From Porphyridium purpureum (lineage: Eukaryota > Rhodophyta > Bangiophyceae > Porphyridiales > Porphyridiaceae): a stretch of 64,000 nt of DNA. The position numbers and the translations under genes are program-made. A model generated the notes under the pieces. It ran no database searches. It had not been told where the DNA came from and saw nothing but the letters and a program-made list of their open reading frames with translations. This document shows, piece after piece, positions 56,243-64,000 of the stretch. Location of the stretch: the NCBI GenBank assembly GCA_008690995.1, contig VRMN01000001.1, positions 4,030,001 to 4,094,000 on the forward strand. Direction: 5' to 3'. The number at the start of each line of letters is the position of its first letter. Position 1 is the first letter of the stretch.

Positions 56243-56857
56243 AATCTCGATCAGTTCTACCATGTTCGCCAAAATTACGCTTGATGTCGACACTGCCGTT
56301 TGTAAAACATGACACTGCCACAATCATTCTTCTCGTCTCCATTTTCTGCGTCAACTCTTGTGTGTTGGCAGAGTGTGATTGCAACCAGCTGGAACACCAG
56401 CTTTTCCTGGTGCATCTTGGACAGAATGCCGCAAGGCTCCGCACGATACTCGATCCGAGTCTAGATTTCTGAAGAGAGATGAGCATGTTTCTGCATCAGT
56501 TTGCTACGTACCACGCTGGGGTTGTCCCGGTGCTCCACGTGCGAATGGTGACTCCGACCTCGACCGTCTCTTGCGGTGGCGCCAATTCTGGTTCTCGCGG
56601 ACAGACCCGACTTCTGAGCCGAACCACTGCGCCATCTAGGAGTAACGTGCTCAGGATTCAGCGCTGCTCGCAGCGTTCCACACCCGCCGTGCGCAAACAT
56701 CCCTCGTCGCTTTGTCGTTCGAGCTTCGCATCCAGCTACTCTGGCCTGCCAAATCTAAGAACATGAGAGTGTTGTTTTCAACGGCGTAGAAACACTCGCT
56801 GCATCGTGTGCGCGTGGACTGCGAGCGGCACACGTCCCGTGTGCGCTCCGCGTAGCG
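56243..56857. other. Intergenic region downstream of the Fanzor remnant
   Basis: The DNA just after 56242 would be the flank next to the transposon's right end. The remainder should contain the promoter of the PPR-like gene. A tRNA-like box A on the minus strand near 56636 is not followed by a box B. No supported gene. Confidence 0.45.
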
Positions 56858-59371
56858 ATGAACGGGCTCAGATCGCGCGCACGACACGAAATCAGTCGGC
56901 GCCAGATTGTGCTTGGAGCGAGCTGTCGGCAAGCGGGCTATTCGACCGAGATCGACGAGTTCCGAGCGCGCTTGAAGAAGACATGGCAGCAACAGAGGAT
57001 TGAAGGGCACGTGCAGAAGATCGCGAGTCCGTCCCAAGCGTGGCATTATGTGCCGCCGGTGCCGTTGAATCCGGCGCGGCACAACGCCGAAACAAAGGCG
57101 TTTAATGATTGGTTGGCGATTGCGTTTCGTGATCAGGTGAATCTGCACGAGCTGAGGCGAACGCTCGAAACCAGCACCGTGCCATTTAACGAGGTGACTG
57201 TTAGCACAGTGCTTCGAATAGCGAGAAGCGTGCCGGACGGATACGGACAGGATCGAGTCATGGCGGCTCGGCGGCTTGTTTTTGCGGTGCGCATGCTGCA
57301 GCTTGCGCGCAAGAAGCATGATGTCACGTTTAACGCACACGTCCTGACACATGTTCTCGCGCTTGCCAAACCGTGTCGCAAGGTGAATGTGGTCATCGCA
57401 GTTCAGCAGCTCGTCAAGCAACATGAGAATAACTTGTCTGCGATGGCGTACAATGGTATGATATCCCATTTTGCCAGATGTGGCAGGACTCAGCTTTTGC
57501 GAAACGCGTTTTATGATGCGGTTCGCGAGCTTGGGTCTACCATTGAGTCAGCTACTTTTATGCGCACGTTACGTGGCCTGCTGAGTCTCAAAGACTCTGA
57601 TGCTGCTTTGAGCGTTTGGAAAGTGATGCGCTCACCGCCTTTCAAAGAGCTTCTGGCTTTTGACCAGCCGGATATACTCGAAAGTGGTGCGTGGGTGTGT
57701 GCATGCGCGGTTGATGCTGAAACTGACGAAGCCAACTGGATTCTGGAGCAACACAAAAAGCATGGTATCAAGCCCACCGCGGTGGTCGCTCATCTTCTCA
57801 TGACAGTCTTCATCCATGCAGGCCAGCTGGAGAAGGCACGGGAAGTCATGCAGTGGGTCATTGATCTTGGCTACGCGCTGCATGACCGCGAATGCTTCCG
57901 ATACGTCAGCGCATGCGCTGAAAGGAAGGACCAAACTGGGCTTTTGTCGCTGTCGCCGCTGCTTATCCGAGCTCAGCATTTAGGATCGACGGACAGGGAA
58001 CGCATGAGGTTCTTTCGTCGATATTTTTCTGCCTTGTGCGAAATGCTCCATGTCGAAGAGGAACAGAAGGATGAAGACGCTGATGACAATGGGGAGTTCG
58101 CCGCTCTCGTGAACAAAGCAGCTAAGTGCGCGTACAAGGTGTACACGCGATGGCAAGTTTCAGACAGCGTGGCCACAAGCTGTATTGTATACTTGGCTGC
58201 AAGGGCAGGAAACCCCAAGCTCGCTCTCAAGCTAGCGGACGCTTGTCATAGAAGGGATTTGCTCACGGACAACACTTTGCGGGCGTTTGCTTATCGTGCC
58301 TTAGCACTCGTTTGCCTCGAAACGGGCAAGGTCAAGGAGCTGCTCGAACTGATCTTTGAAGAGGCCAGCGTACCTTCTGCCCGTCGCCTTTCGCTGAATG
58401 CTATTACATTCGCTGCCACGAGTTTTATCAACGCATTGGGGCGTGCGGATCGGATCGATTTGTGCAAAGACATTTATTTTCGCGTGAGCCCGTCGATCTG
58501 CTCTGTCGGCGTGTCCACAGCCTATATGTTTGAGTTGGGACGGGCAGGGTACCCAGAAGAGGCGATCGATATCTTCCGTGATCTTCAGATGCGAGCAAAG
58601 CACAATCCCGCACTAGGACCGAACGAAATTACCCATGCGGCGCTCGCTGCGTTGGTGGTGAGGCATGCTCGATCGGAGGAGCTCTCAAAGCGAACGGTCA
58701 ATAAGATTCTGTATGAAATGGCTTTGTTTACGAGTCGTAAGGACAACTACGATCGTCAAATATCAAATCTGTCTGCCCAGATCGAGCCAATGGAGCGCTG
58801 CTCCGAACGGGTTAAAATTGAGAAACAGCTGATTGACCTCCGTCGACGTGCAGACTCAAAGCTGTATCTTCGCCGAACATTGCCCCGAATCAATGAGCAT
58901 CTGGGATTCTCTGACTTTTCAAGATTTCCGGACGTGCATCTGGATGCACCAGAGACTAACTTTCAGCAATATCGAGGCAAATCCAGAGGCGACGACGACG
59001 ACGACGAAGAAGAAGAAGAAGAAGAGTATGAAGACGATGATGACGAGCAAGATGATATGAGTTGGTCTCATCAAAATCGTATGGCCGAAAAGGACAGGCG
59101 CCGCGAGAGAAACCTCCGAGAACGAAGAGCGAGGGAGGAAGCTCTGACATACTTCCGGCCAGAAGAAAGAAGGCCGAGAGATTTGCAGGACGCGGTAAGA
59201 TATTTCGGTAGGGCAGGCTCGGAAGACGATGAGCAGATGACTCGCGAGGGCAAAGCGGAAATGGAAAGGGCAAAATGGAGGGTAAGAGATACGAAGCGCA
59301 CCGGACGCGACCAATCCATGCGGGCAAAGGCGGCCTCGCCGCAATTTGCAGATGACGAAGATGCTTTTTGA
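56858..59371 (+). CDS. Pentatricopeptide-repeat-like organellar protein
   Basis: An 837-residue protein from the ATG at 56858. The N-terminus is Arg/Ser-rich with few acids (MNGLRSRARHEISRRQIVLG), as for organelle import. The body is a long series of paired helices with PPR character, for example NNLSAMAYNGMISHFARCG, DSDAALSVWKVM, GQLEKAREVMQWVIDLGYAL and RAGYPEEAIDIFRDLQMRA. The C-terminus is a charged tail with a long Asp/Glu run (about residues 710-735) followed by basic segments. PPR proteins bind organellar RNA and act in processing, stability or translation. The repeats are too divergent to predict an RNA target. A SMR or DYW end domain is not seen. Confidence 0.75.
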   Translation: MNGLRSRARHEISRRQIVLGASCRQAGYSTEIDEFRARLKKTWQQQRIEGHVQKIASPSQAWHYVPPVPLNPARHNAETKAFNDWLAIAFRDQVNLHELRRTLETSTVPFNEVTVSTVLRIARSVPDGYGQDRVMAARRLVFAVRMLQLARKKHDVTFNAHVLTHVLALAKPCRKVNVVIAVQQLVKQHENNLSAMAYNGMISHFARCGRTQLLRNAFYDAVRELGSTIESATFMRTLRGLLSLKDSDAALSVWKVMRSPPFKELLAFDQPDILESGAWVCACAVDAETDEANWILEQHKKHGIKPTAVVAHLLMTVFIHAGQLEKAREVMQWVIDLGYALHDRECFRYVSACAERKDQTGLLSLSPLLIRAQHLGSTDRERMRFFRRYFSALCEMLHVEEEQKDEDADDNGEFAALVNKAAKCAYKVYTRWQVSDSVATSCIVYLAARAGNPKLALKLADACHRRDLLTDNTLRAFAYRALALVCLETGKVKELLELIFEEASVPSARRLSLNAITFAATSFINALGRADRIDLCKDIYFRVSPSICSVGVSTAYMFELGRAGYPEEAIDIFRDLQMRAKHNPALGPNEITHAALAALVVRHARSEELSKRTVNKILYEMALFTSRKDNYDRQISNLSAQIEPMERCSERVKIEKQLIDLRRRADSKLYLRRTLPRINEHLGFSDFSRFPDVHLDAPETNFQQYRGKSRGDDDDDEEEEEEEYEDDDDEQDDMSWSHQNRMAEKDRRRERNLRERRAREEALTYFRPEERRPRDLQDAVRYFGRAGSEDDEQMTREGKAEMERAKWRVRDTKRTGRDQSMRAKAASPQFADDEDAF

Positions 59372-60101
59372 TCATGTGCAATTGGTGTCACCGTCCTTCC
59401 GGTTTTTTCTTCTTTGCTGCCTTCGACTTGGGGGATGGTTTGGCTCGTTGCCCACATGAGCGGGACAGTACGGTGGAGAAACTGATGTAAATAACAAGAT
59501 CTCCTTTGCTGGAGAGAGCGAGTAAAGAGAGTTGGCCGTACGTGTCGCCACCGATTCGATGGCCATGAGGGCACGCACGGCCAGTAGCCGAGAAAATAAT
59601 CCCAATTGAAACCATTACCCTCCTTTGCTTTTGACTTATCCAAATTTGACTTGACAAGCAGGATGAGGGATGGAAAAGGGGCGAATGAGGAGAGAGTTTA
59701 GGTTGAGTATCGGCCCACAACTAACACATACATGAAGGCGTGTACAAACGACGATACGGAGCAGACGAATCGCAAAGGGCTTGGAGATGACAGCATGAAT
59801 GAAGAGACACGATGTGCGATAAAGTGCACGCAAAACGTCATGGTCACTTGTGATCGTCAGCGTCTCAATACGGCGACGTCATCAGAGAAGAAGGTTTCGA
59901 GCCTGCCATACGGAGCGCGAGATGAAGCAGCCGGAATTGCACTTCGTGTCATGATTTCGCGCTCCTCAATCTGCATCCGTTTTACGCCTGGGTTCGCGGC
60001 ATAGATTTGCCCGGGACACAACAGGTTTTATCTCTTCACCAATGAGCCAATCGAGACACCGCCAGCGCGACCACCTGCATTGTTCGCATGCTGCGCACCC
60101 T
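59372..60101. other. Intergenic region between convergent genes
   Basis: The 3' flanks of the PPR-like gene (+) and the mTERF-like gene (-). Short frames only; nothing I can support. Confidence 0.5.
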
Positions 60102-60731
60102 TCAAAACCGAACCCAGCATCGCGCGCATTCGCCCAAGCACGACTCGCCCATGGCAGCACAATCAAAGTCATAGCCTAAGCAGTCCGGGTTCTCCAGGAC
60201 AGAGTTCTTGAGGCGCATACCGGTCAGCTTGAACTCGGTGCGAATTTTGTCCAAGTTGGGCTTGATCCGCTTCTCCAAGTCGAGGCCTAAGAACTCTGGG
60301 TACGCGCTGACCACGCGCGCCATTTTTGACGCGTCGAGCTGCAACTCGGTCTGGACGTACGCGACGTTTTCCTTGATCATGTCTGGCTCTGGTATGTCTT
60401 GCACTCGGCGCTTCTTCCAGTACACCTGCGAGGTCCATCCGAAGCCACGGCGCAGCGCCTTGCGCGCATCGTCTTCGCTCAGCCCAAGGTCCGACGTCAG
60501 AATCTGAGCAGCCTGCATCCACTGGGGATCGCACTCCGGGTTCTGAACGTCTGTTTCCTGCTGCGCTGCGGACGCGCACAGTCGCACGGCACGTGACGCC
60601 GTGCCGTTGATGCGAGTGTGGCCGCGCGCTTTGCGGCCGCACGCATGAGGGGTCGAGCCATCCGCACGCGCCAATGCGCATGGCAAGCGCTGCTGACGCC
60701 AGCCGAGCCCCGGAACAAACGCGCACGCCAT
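60102..60731 (-). CDS. mTERF-like protein, probably plastid
   Basis: A 209-residue protein from the ATG at 60731; the frame continues upstream only from a TTG. The N-terminus MACAFVPGLGWRQQR, with Phe close to the start and a basic Ala/Arg-rich stretch to about residue 60, is a red-algal plastid transit type. The mature part has mTERF-like helical motifs: LGLSEDDARKALRRGFGW, and VVSAYPEFLGLDLEKRIKP then NLDKIRTEFKLTGMRL, with the typical Pro-x-x-Leu turn; a third, PDCLGYDF, ends it. Only two to three repeats are present against eight or so in full mTERFs, so it is a short family member. mTERFs bind organellar DNA or RNA and affect transcription end or transcript maturation. Confidence 0.72.
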   Translation of the reverse strand: MACAFVPGLGWRQQRLPCALARADGSTPHACGRKARGHTRINGTASRAVRLCASAAQQETDVQNPECDPQWMQAAQILTSDLGLSEDDARKALRRGFGWTSQVYWKKRRVQDIPEPDMIKENVAYVQTELQLDASKMARVVSAYPEFLGLDLEKRIKPNLDKIRTEFKLTGMRLKNSVLENPDCLGYDFDCAAMGESCLGECARCWVRF

Positions 60732-61058
60732 GCTTCGGTACAGACCACTCGCGCGTGCAGGCGACACATGGATGGTTTGCTTCCTCCAACCACGACCTTC
60801 CAAGGCGGCAGATGAAAAACGATAAAAAACGGTTCGAGCTCGTAATGTTTAATAATACTTTTTTAATCGCAAACGTTAAACCGACAAGGCGCCTGAGACA
60901 CGCGAGGGCGCAGTTGGAGGGAGACGCGCCGCGTTTCTGCGCACGCGAGCGCTACTTCCCGAACATGTCCAAAAGTTAGTGAGACGACACCGGACGGAAG
61001 GCTGGTCGGCTGGCCGAGTGCATGCGCATGCACACGCTCGACCAGTCTTCGAGACGGC
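60732..61058. other. Intergenic region between two minus-strand genes
   Basis: Promoter of the mTERF-like gene and 3' flank of the next gene. A more AT-rich patch lies at about 60815-60885. No supported gene. Confidence 0.5.
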
Positions 61059-61625
61059 CTACCCAATGTTCTGGTTGCAATGCCCACGCATTCTGAACTC
61101 GAGCTGCAACTCCATCAGGGCCTTGTCCAGGTCGATCTTCTCGACCTCCATACTCATGTCTTCCTCCGCGCTCGGGTGTGCGGCATTGTCTTTCCGTTCT
61201 GACGCGGTGTCCATCCCTGTGTCGGAGCACGCGCGGCTGTTCTCGCGGCCGAACGCCTGCGAACCCATATCGAGCTCGCCGCGCGGCACACTTCCGCCGC
61301 CTCTTGTGCGTGCGGTCAGCCTGCCCGAGGTGAAGCCATTCTCGCCTGTAGGCGCCACATAGTTGCGACCGGGCCGCGCCACGGGCACGTCTGGAATCGC
61401 TGACAAGTAGTCGAGGCGTGCGGCCTGAGCGATGTGCGGTTGTCCATCTCCGCGCACCGCAGACGCCTGACTGATAGGATACCGCGCAAAATATTCTTGC
61501 GGCCCGTCATCCTCTTGCCCATTCACCCGTGTCACCATATCTACCACCACAGACGGCAGCACGTACATGCGCACCGGCTTGGGTCGCAGCAGCCCTCTAT
61601 AAAACTGCTCGTTCTTCCCCTCCAT
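61059..61625 (-). CDS. Small protein of unknown function
   Basis: A 188-residue protein from the ATG at 61625. The N-terminal 60 residues look structured (FYRGLLRPKPVRMYVLPSVV, then DMVTRVNG and YFARYPISQAS). The middle is Gly/Arg/Thr-rich and disordered. The C-terminus forms an acidic helix (EEDMSMEVEKIDLDKALMEL) followed by EFRMRGHCNQNIG. No signal peptide or membrane segment. I recognise no family. The ordered ends and the good start support a real gene. Confidence 0.6.
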   Translation of the reverse strand: MEGKNEQFYRGLLRPKPVRMYVLPSVVVDMVTRVNGQEDDGPQEYFARYPISQASAVRGDGQPHIAQAARLDYLSAIPDVPVARPGRNYVAPTGENGFTSGRLTARTRGGGSVPRGELDMGSQAFGRENSRACSDTGMDTASERKDNAAHPSAEEDMSMEVEKIDLDKALMELQLEFRMRGHCNQNIG

Positions 61626-62981
61626 CCCTGTCTGTCACTGTGTCTGTCTTTGAACCCACCCGTTTCGCAACCGTTCCGCCCGTGCGTTCCGACGAGTGCC
61701 ACGCGCACACACACGTGCGAGGCGCTTCGTGCGGCGTGTCCCACGCGCAAGTCCCTCGTCCCTTCCGCTCCCGCCGCGCCTCTCACCGCTTGTTCTGCAC
61801 CGCTTTACCCCTCACTTGCCGCGCACCCACCACCAGCCCGCCGCGCCGCGCGTGTGCCTTGCCCCTCATATACGCCCGCACTTCGTCTCCTCACTCCCAC
61901 TTCTGCACGCCGTCTCCTGATCGCAAAAGTCTTCTCCTCTTCCTCTCTCTCTCGTATGTGCTGTCCTCCAATTCACAACCACCGACCAACTCTTTAACCA
62001 CTCGCCACACACCCGACGTGAAGACGCGCCCCTGCGTGATTCTACGCCTCTGCGTGCGTCTCACAGTGTGTGTCCAATTTCGCAGTTCGTGTTTCACATA
62101 ACAAAGCACGACAAAAAAATACGAAACCAAAGCCGAAGATTAGATTCAATTGCTACGCCAATAAACCAACCAACGATTCCAGCACCCGCGGTACTTTATA
62201 GCCATGTAAGCCGCCGCATCGCGCTTCAATTAGCTGCGCAATGTAGTAAAACGTCGACGATTTACTATGATGACAAAGCTGACGTGTGATGGCTGGGTGT
62301 TTAAGTGCTTGGAAGGCGTCGTTCGCAAGTACGGTTGGTACGTATGTTTCGGGGGTGTCCCGAAATAGATACACTGCCGGTCATCGGGTACGGGTGTTGA
62401 CAATGTTGGAGTAAACCGTGATGGTTTGATATGGGAAGAGAAAAGTGTAAACACGCGTTATTTTGTGGCCAGCTGGAGTAGTGGGCGTTGCGGGTTGCGG
62501 TGGATTCCGTTGAAGGGTGTGATTGGGCGGTGATGTTTTATTAGGACATGTTCGAGCTGCGGCAAGTGCTGACACTGGATGTTGAAATGCGGATGATGTG
62601 GCACGCACACTTTGAACCGAAGCGGCTGAGGAGGACAAGGAGAGCCACATGCGGAGCGGCTTGATGCATCAGATGTGGCCTGAATGGCTGATGGCGTCGT
62701 TGGAGTAGACGGCATATTGGCGCATGGCGGTTGCCGCGTGGTACGCAGCGCAGCACGCAGAGACCTGGTGGAGTGAGCTTTGCTGAACGAGGTTGAGACG
62801 CCACGCCACACGGCGGCCGGCGGCGAGATGAGAAAGCGACCCGAGCAAAGCAACGTGACGTCGTCAAGGCGCAAACCGAACGGCGTCTTGTACACTCTTG
62901 AAACCAAAGAAGGAAAAAAAAAGAACCAGATGCCGTGATCCACAAGAATGTCGTATTTATACCATAACTTACAGACGCATT
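61626..62981. other. Long intergenic region downstream of the nitrate transporter
   Basis: About 1.36 kb: the promoter side of the small unknown gene (pyrimidine-rich at 61630-61960) and the 3' flank of the transporter. Several overlapping frames exist on both strands, none protein-like. The transporter stop is at 62982. Confidence 0.45.
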
Positions 62982-64000
62982 CTACTCGCGGTCGGACACA
63001 GACACTGAGCTCGACCTGCGCGCGTCGCTCTCCAGCAGCTCGTCGTCGATGGTCTTGGCTGGCGCCGCCGCCGTCTGGGTGTCCACCACCTTGAGCGGGC
63101 CGACGCCCAGCGGGATCACAAGGCACGCAATGCCGCACACAATGCAGCCCAGGATCAACATGGCGTCCGGCTTCTTTTCTGGGCCGTACGAAAAGAGCAG
63201 GCCCAGCGTCACAGCACCCACGTTTCCGCCGGCGCCAACAATGCCAGAGATCGCGCCCGTGCATGTCGGGTCCACGTACGGCACCACGCCAAACGTCGCA
63301 CCCTCGGCCATCTGCACACACGACGAAAACAGAATCAGCAGCGGGATGGCCGCGCCCAGAGAAGTCACGCGCGAGAACCCAATCAGGAACAGACCTTCGA
63401 TCAGCTCGGTCAGGAAGAACACAAGTAGGCGCCCCTTCATGCCAAAGCGCTTGCTCATAAAGTCAGAGCTGATGCCGCCCAGCGAGCGCGCAAACAGGTT
63501 CATCAGGCCAAATAGCGAGGCAATCAGGCCGGCGGTGCCCTGGTTCACGCCAAACTCGTCCTGGAAGTACGACGACAGGTTGGCGTTCATGATCAGCTCC
63601 ACACCAAAGCAGCCGGCGTACAGCGCAAACAGGATCCACGAGCGTACGTTCAGCGACGCGCGCTTCATTGACTTGAGCGCATCCGTCTTCTGCAGCGCAC
63701 CGGACGCGTGCAGGTCCTTGTACTGGCCATCGGGCAAGTCTTGCGAGAAAAAGTACAGGCACAAGCCGATTGCCACGCACATCGTGCCTGGGATCACCAT
63801 CACCACGCGCCACGCCTTGTCGTCATTGAGGCCAAACGCCTTCATCAGGTTGAAGAACTGCGGCATCAGCGCGTTGGTCACGCCACCGCCCAGGTTGCCC
63901 CATCCGGCAGACGTCGCGTTCGCCGTGCCCACGATCACCGGCGAAAACATCTGCGTAGTCCAGAACTGCGTGATCACAAACGTCGCTCCCAGGAAGCCAA
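62982..64000 (-). CDS. NRT2/NNP nitrate transporter, 3' part (runs off window)
   Basis: The C-terminal 339 residues of a major-facilitator nitrate/nitrite porter; the frame stays open to the right edge, so the 5' part lies outside. The first nitrate signature GTANATSAGWGNLGGGVTN and the second, GAISGIVGAGGNVGAVTLG, are both present. About seven membrane segments follow (WILFALYAGCFGVELIMN, AIPLLILFSSCVQMAEGA, MLILGCIVCGIACLVIP). The tail after the last segment has Ser/Arg-rich sequence (DARRSSSVSVSDRE) that could be phosphorylated. NRT2 proteins move nitrate with protons across the plasma membrane and are induced by nitrate and repressed by ammonium. No other nitrate assimilation gene is visible inside the window. 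Confidence 0.93.
   Translation of the reverse strand, partial: GFLGATFVITQFWTTQMFSPVIVGTANATSAGWGNLGGGVTNALMPQFFNLMKAFGLNDDKAWRVVMVIPGTMCVAIGLCLYFFSQDLPDGQYKDLHASGALQKTDALKSMKRASLNVRSWILFALYAGCFGVELIMNANLSSYFQDEFGVNQGTAGLIASLFGLMNLFARSLGGISSDFMSKRFGMKGRLLVFFLTELIEGLFLIGFSRVTSLGAAIPLLILFSSCVQMAEGATFGVVPYVDPTCTGAISGIVGAGGNVGAVTLGLLFSYGPEKKPDAMLILGCIVCGIACLVIPLGVGPLKVVDTQTAAAPAKTIDDELLESDARRSSSVSVSDRE

Noticed and set aside
56565-56645. tRNA-like sequence on the minus strand (box A TGGCGCAGTGG)
   Set aside because: No box B, no T-arm and no matching acceptor stem.

Overview
The window looks like nuclear DNA of a compact, intron-poor, fairly GC-rich photosynthetic eukaryote. A unicellular red alga of the Porphyridium type is my best guess. 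The guess rests on long intronless genes on both strands, a plastid-type HSP90, an mTERF-like protein with a red-algal style N-terminus (Met then Phe-Val-Pro), an NNP/NRT2 nitrate transporter and Ty1/copia retrotransposons. It is an inference, not proof. Gene starts below are the first in-frame ATG.

Layout. 0.4-7 kb: a nuclear-looking protein with two GNAAP motifs (-), an EF-hand protein (-), and a secreted Lys/Tyr repeat protein with a clear TATA box (+). 8-24.6 kb: a SAPS-domain PP6 regulatory subunit (+), GABA transaminase (+), a DUF815 AAA+ ATPase (-), a Ser-rich protein of unknown function (+), mitochondrial intermediate peptidase (-), a LIM-DA1-like peptidase (-), and a probable organellar protein with an overlapping frame (-). 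25.2-30.4 kb: a whole, very young copia element with 435-bp LTRs and a TTTGC target duplication. 30.9-40.7 kb: plastid HSP90, a messy minus-strand region that may be a spliced or decaying gene, and REV3 (DNA polymerase zeta). 41.2-56.2 kb: a Fanzor (eukaryotic TnpB) gene split by insertions. 56.9-64 kb: a PPR-like protein, an mTERF-like protein, a small unknown protein and the 3' part of a nitrate transporter.

The most interesting stretch is 41.2-56.25 kb. The Fanzor 5' part (RuvC-I aspartate) and 3' part (catalytic-type Glu, zinc ribbon, RuvC-III Asp) are about 13 kb apart. Between them lie two full copia elements of one family, inserted 11 bp apart in the same orientation, plus a third LTR between them that is a hybrid of the two elements' LTRs. 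Right at the Fanzor stop codon the DNA can fold into a hairpin followed by a three-hairpin cloverleaf closed by a 6-bp stem. This is what a Fanzor/TnpB guide RNA (omega RNA) scaffold should look like and where it should be. The copia family itself carries a Myb/SANT-like (TRF-like) domain between integrase and reverse transcriptase, which is unusual.
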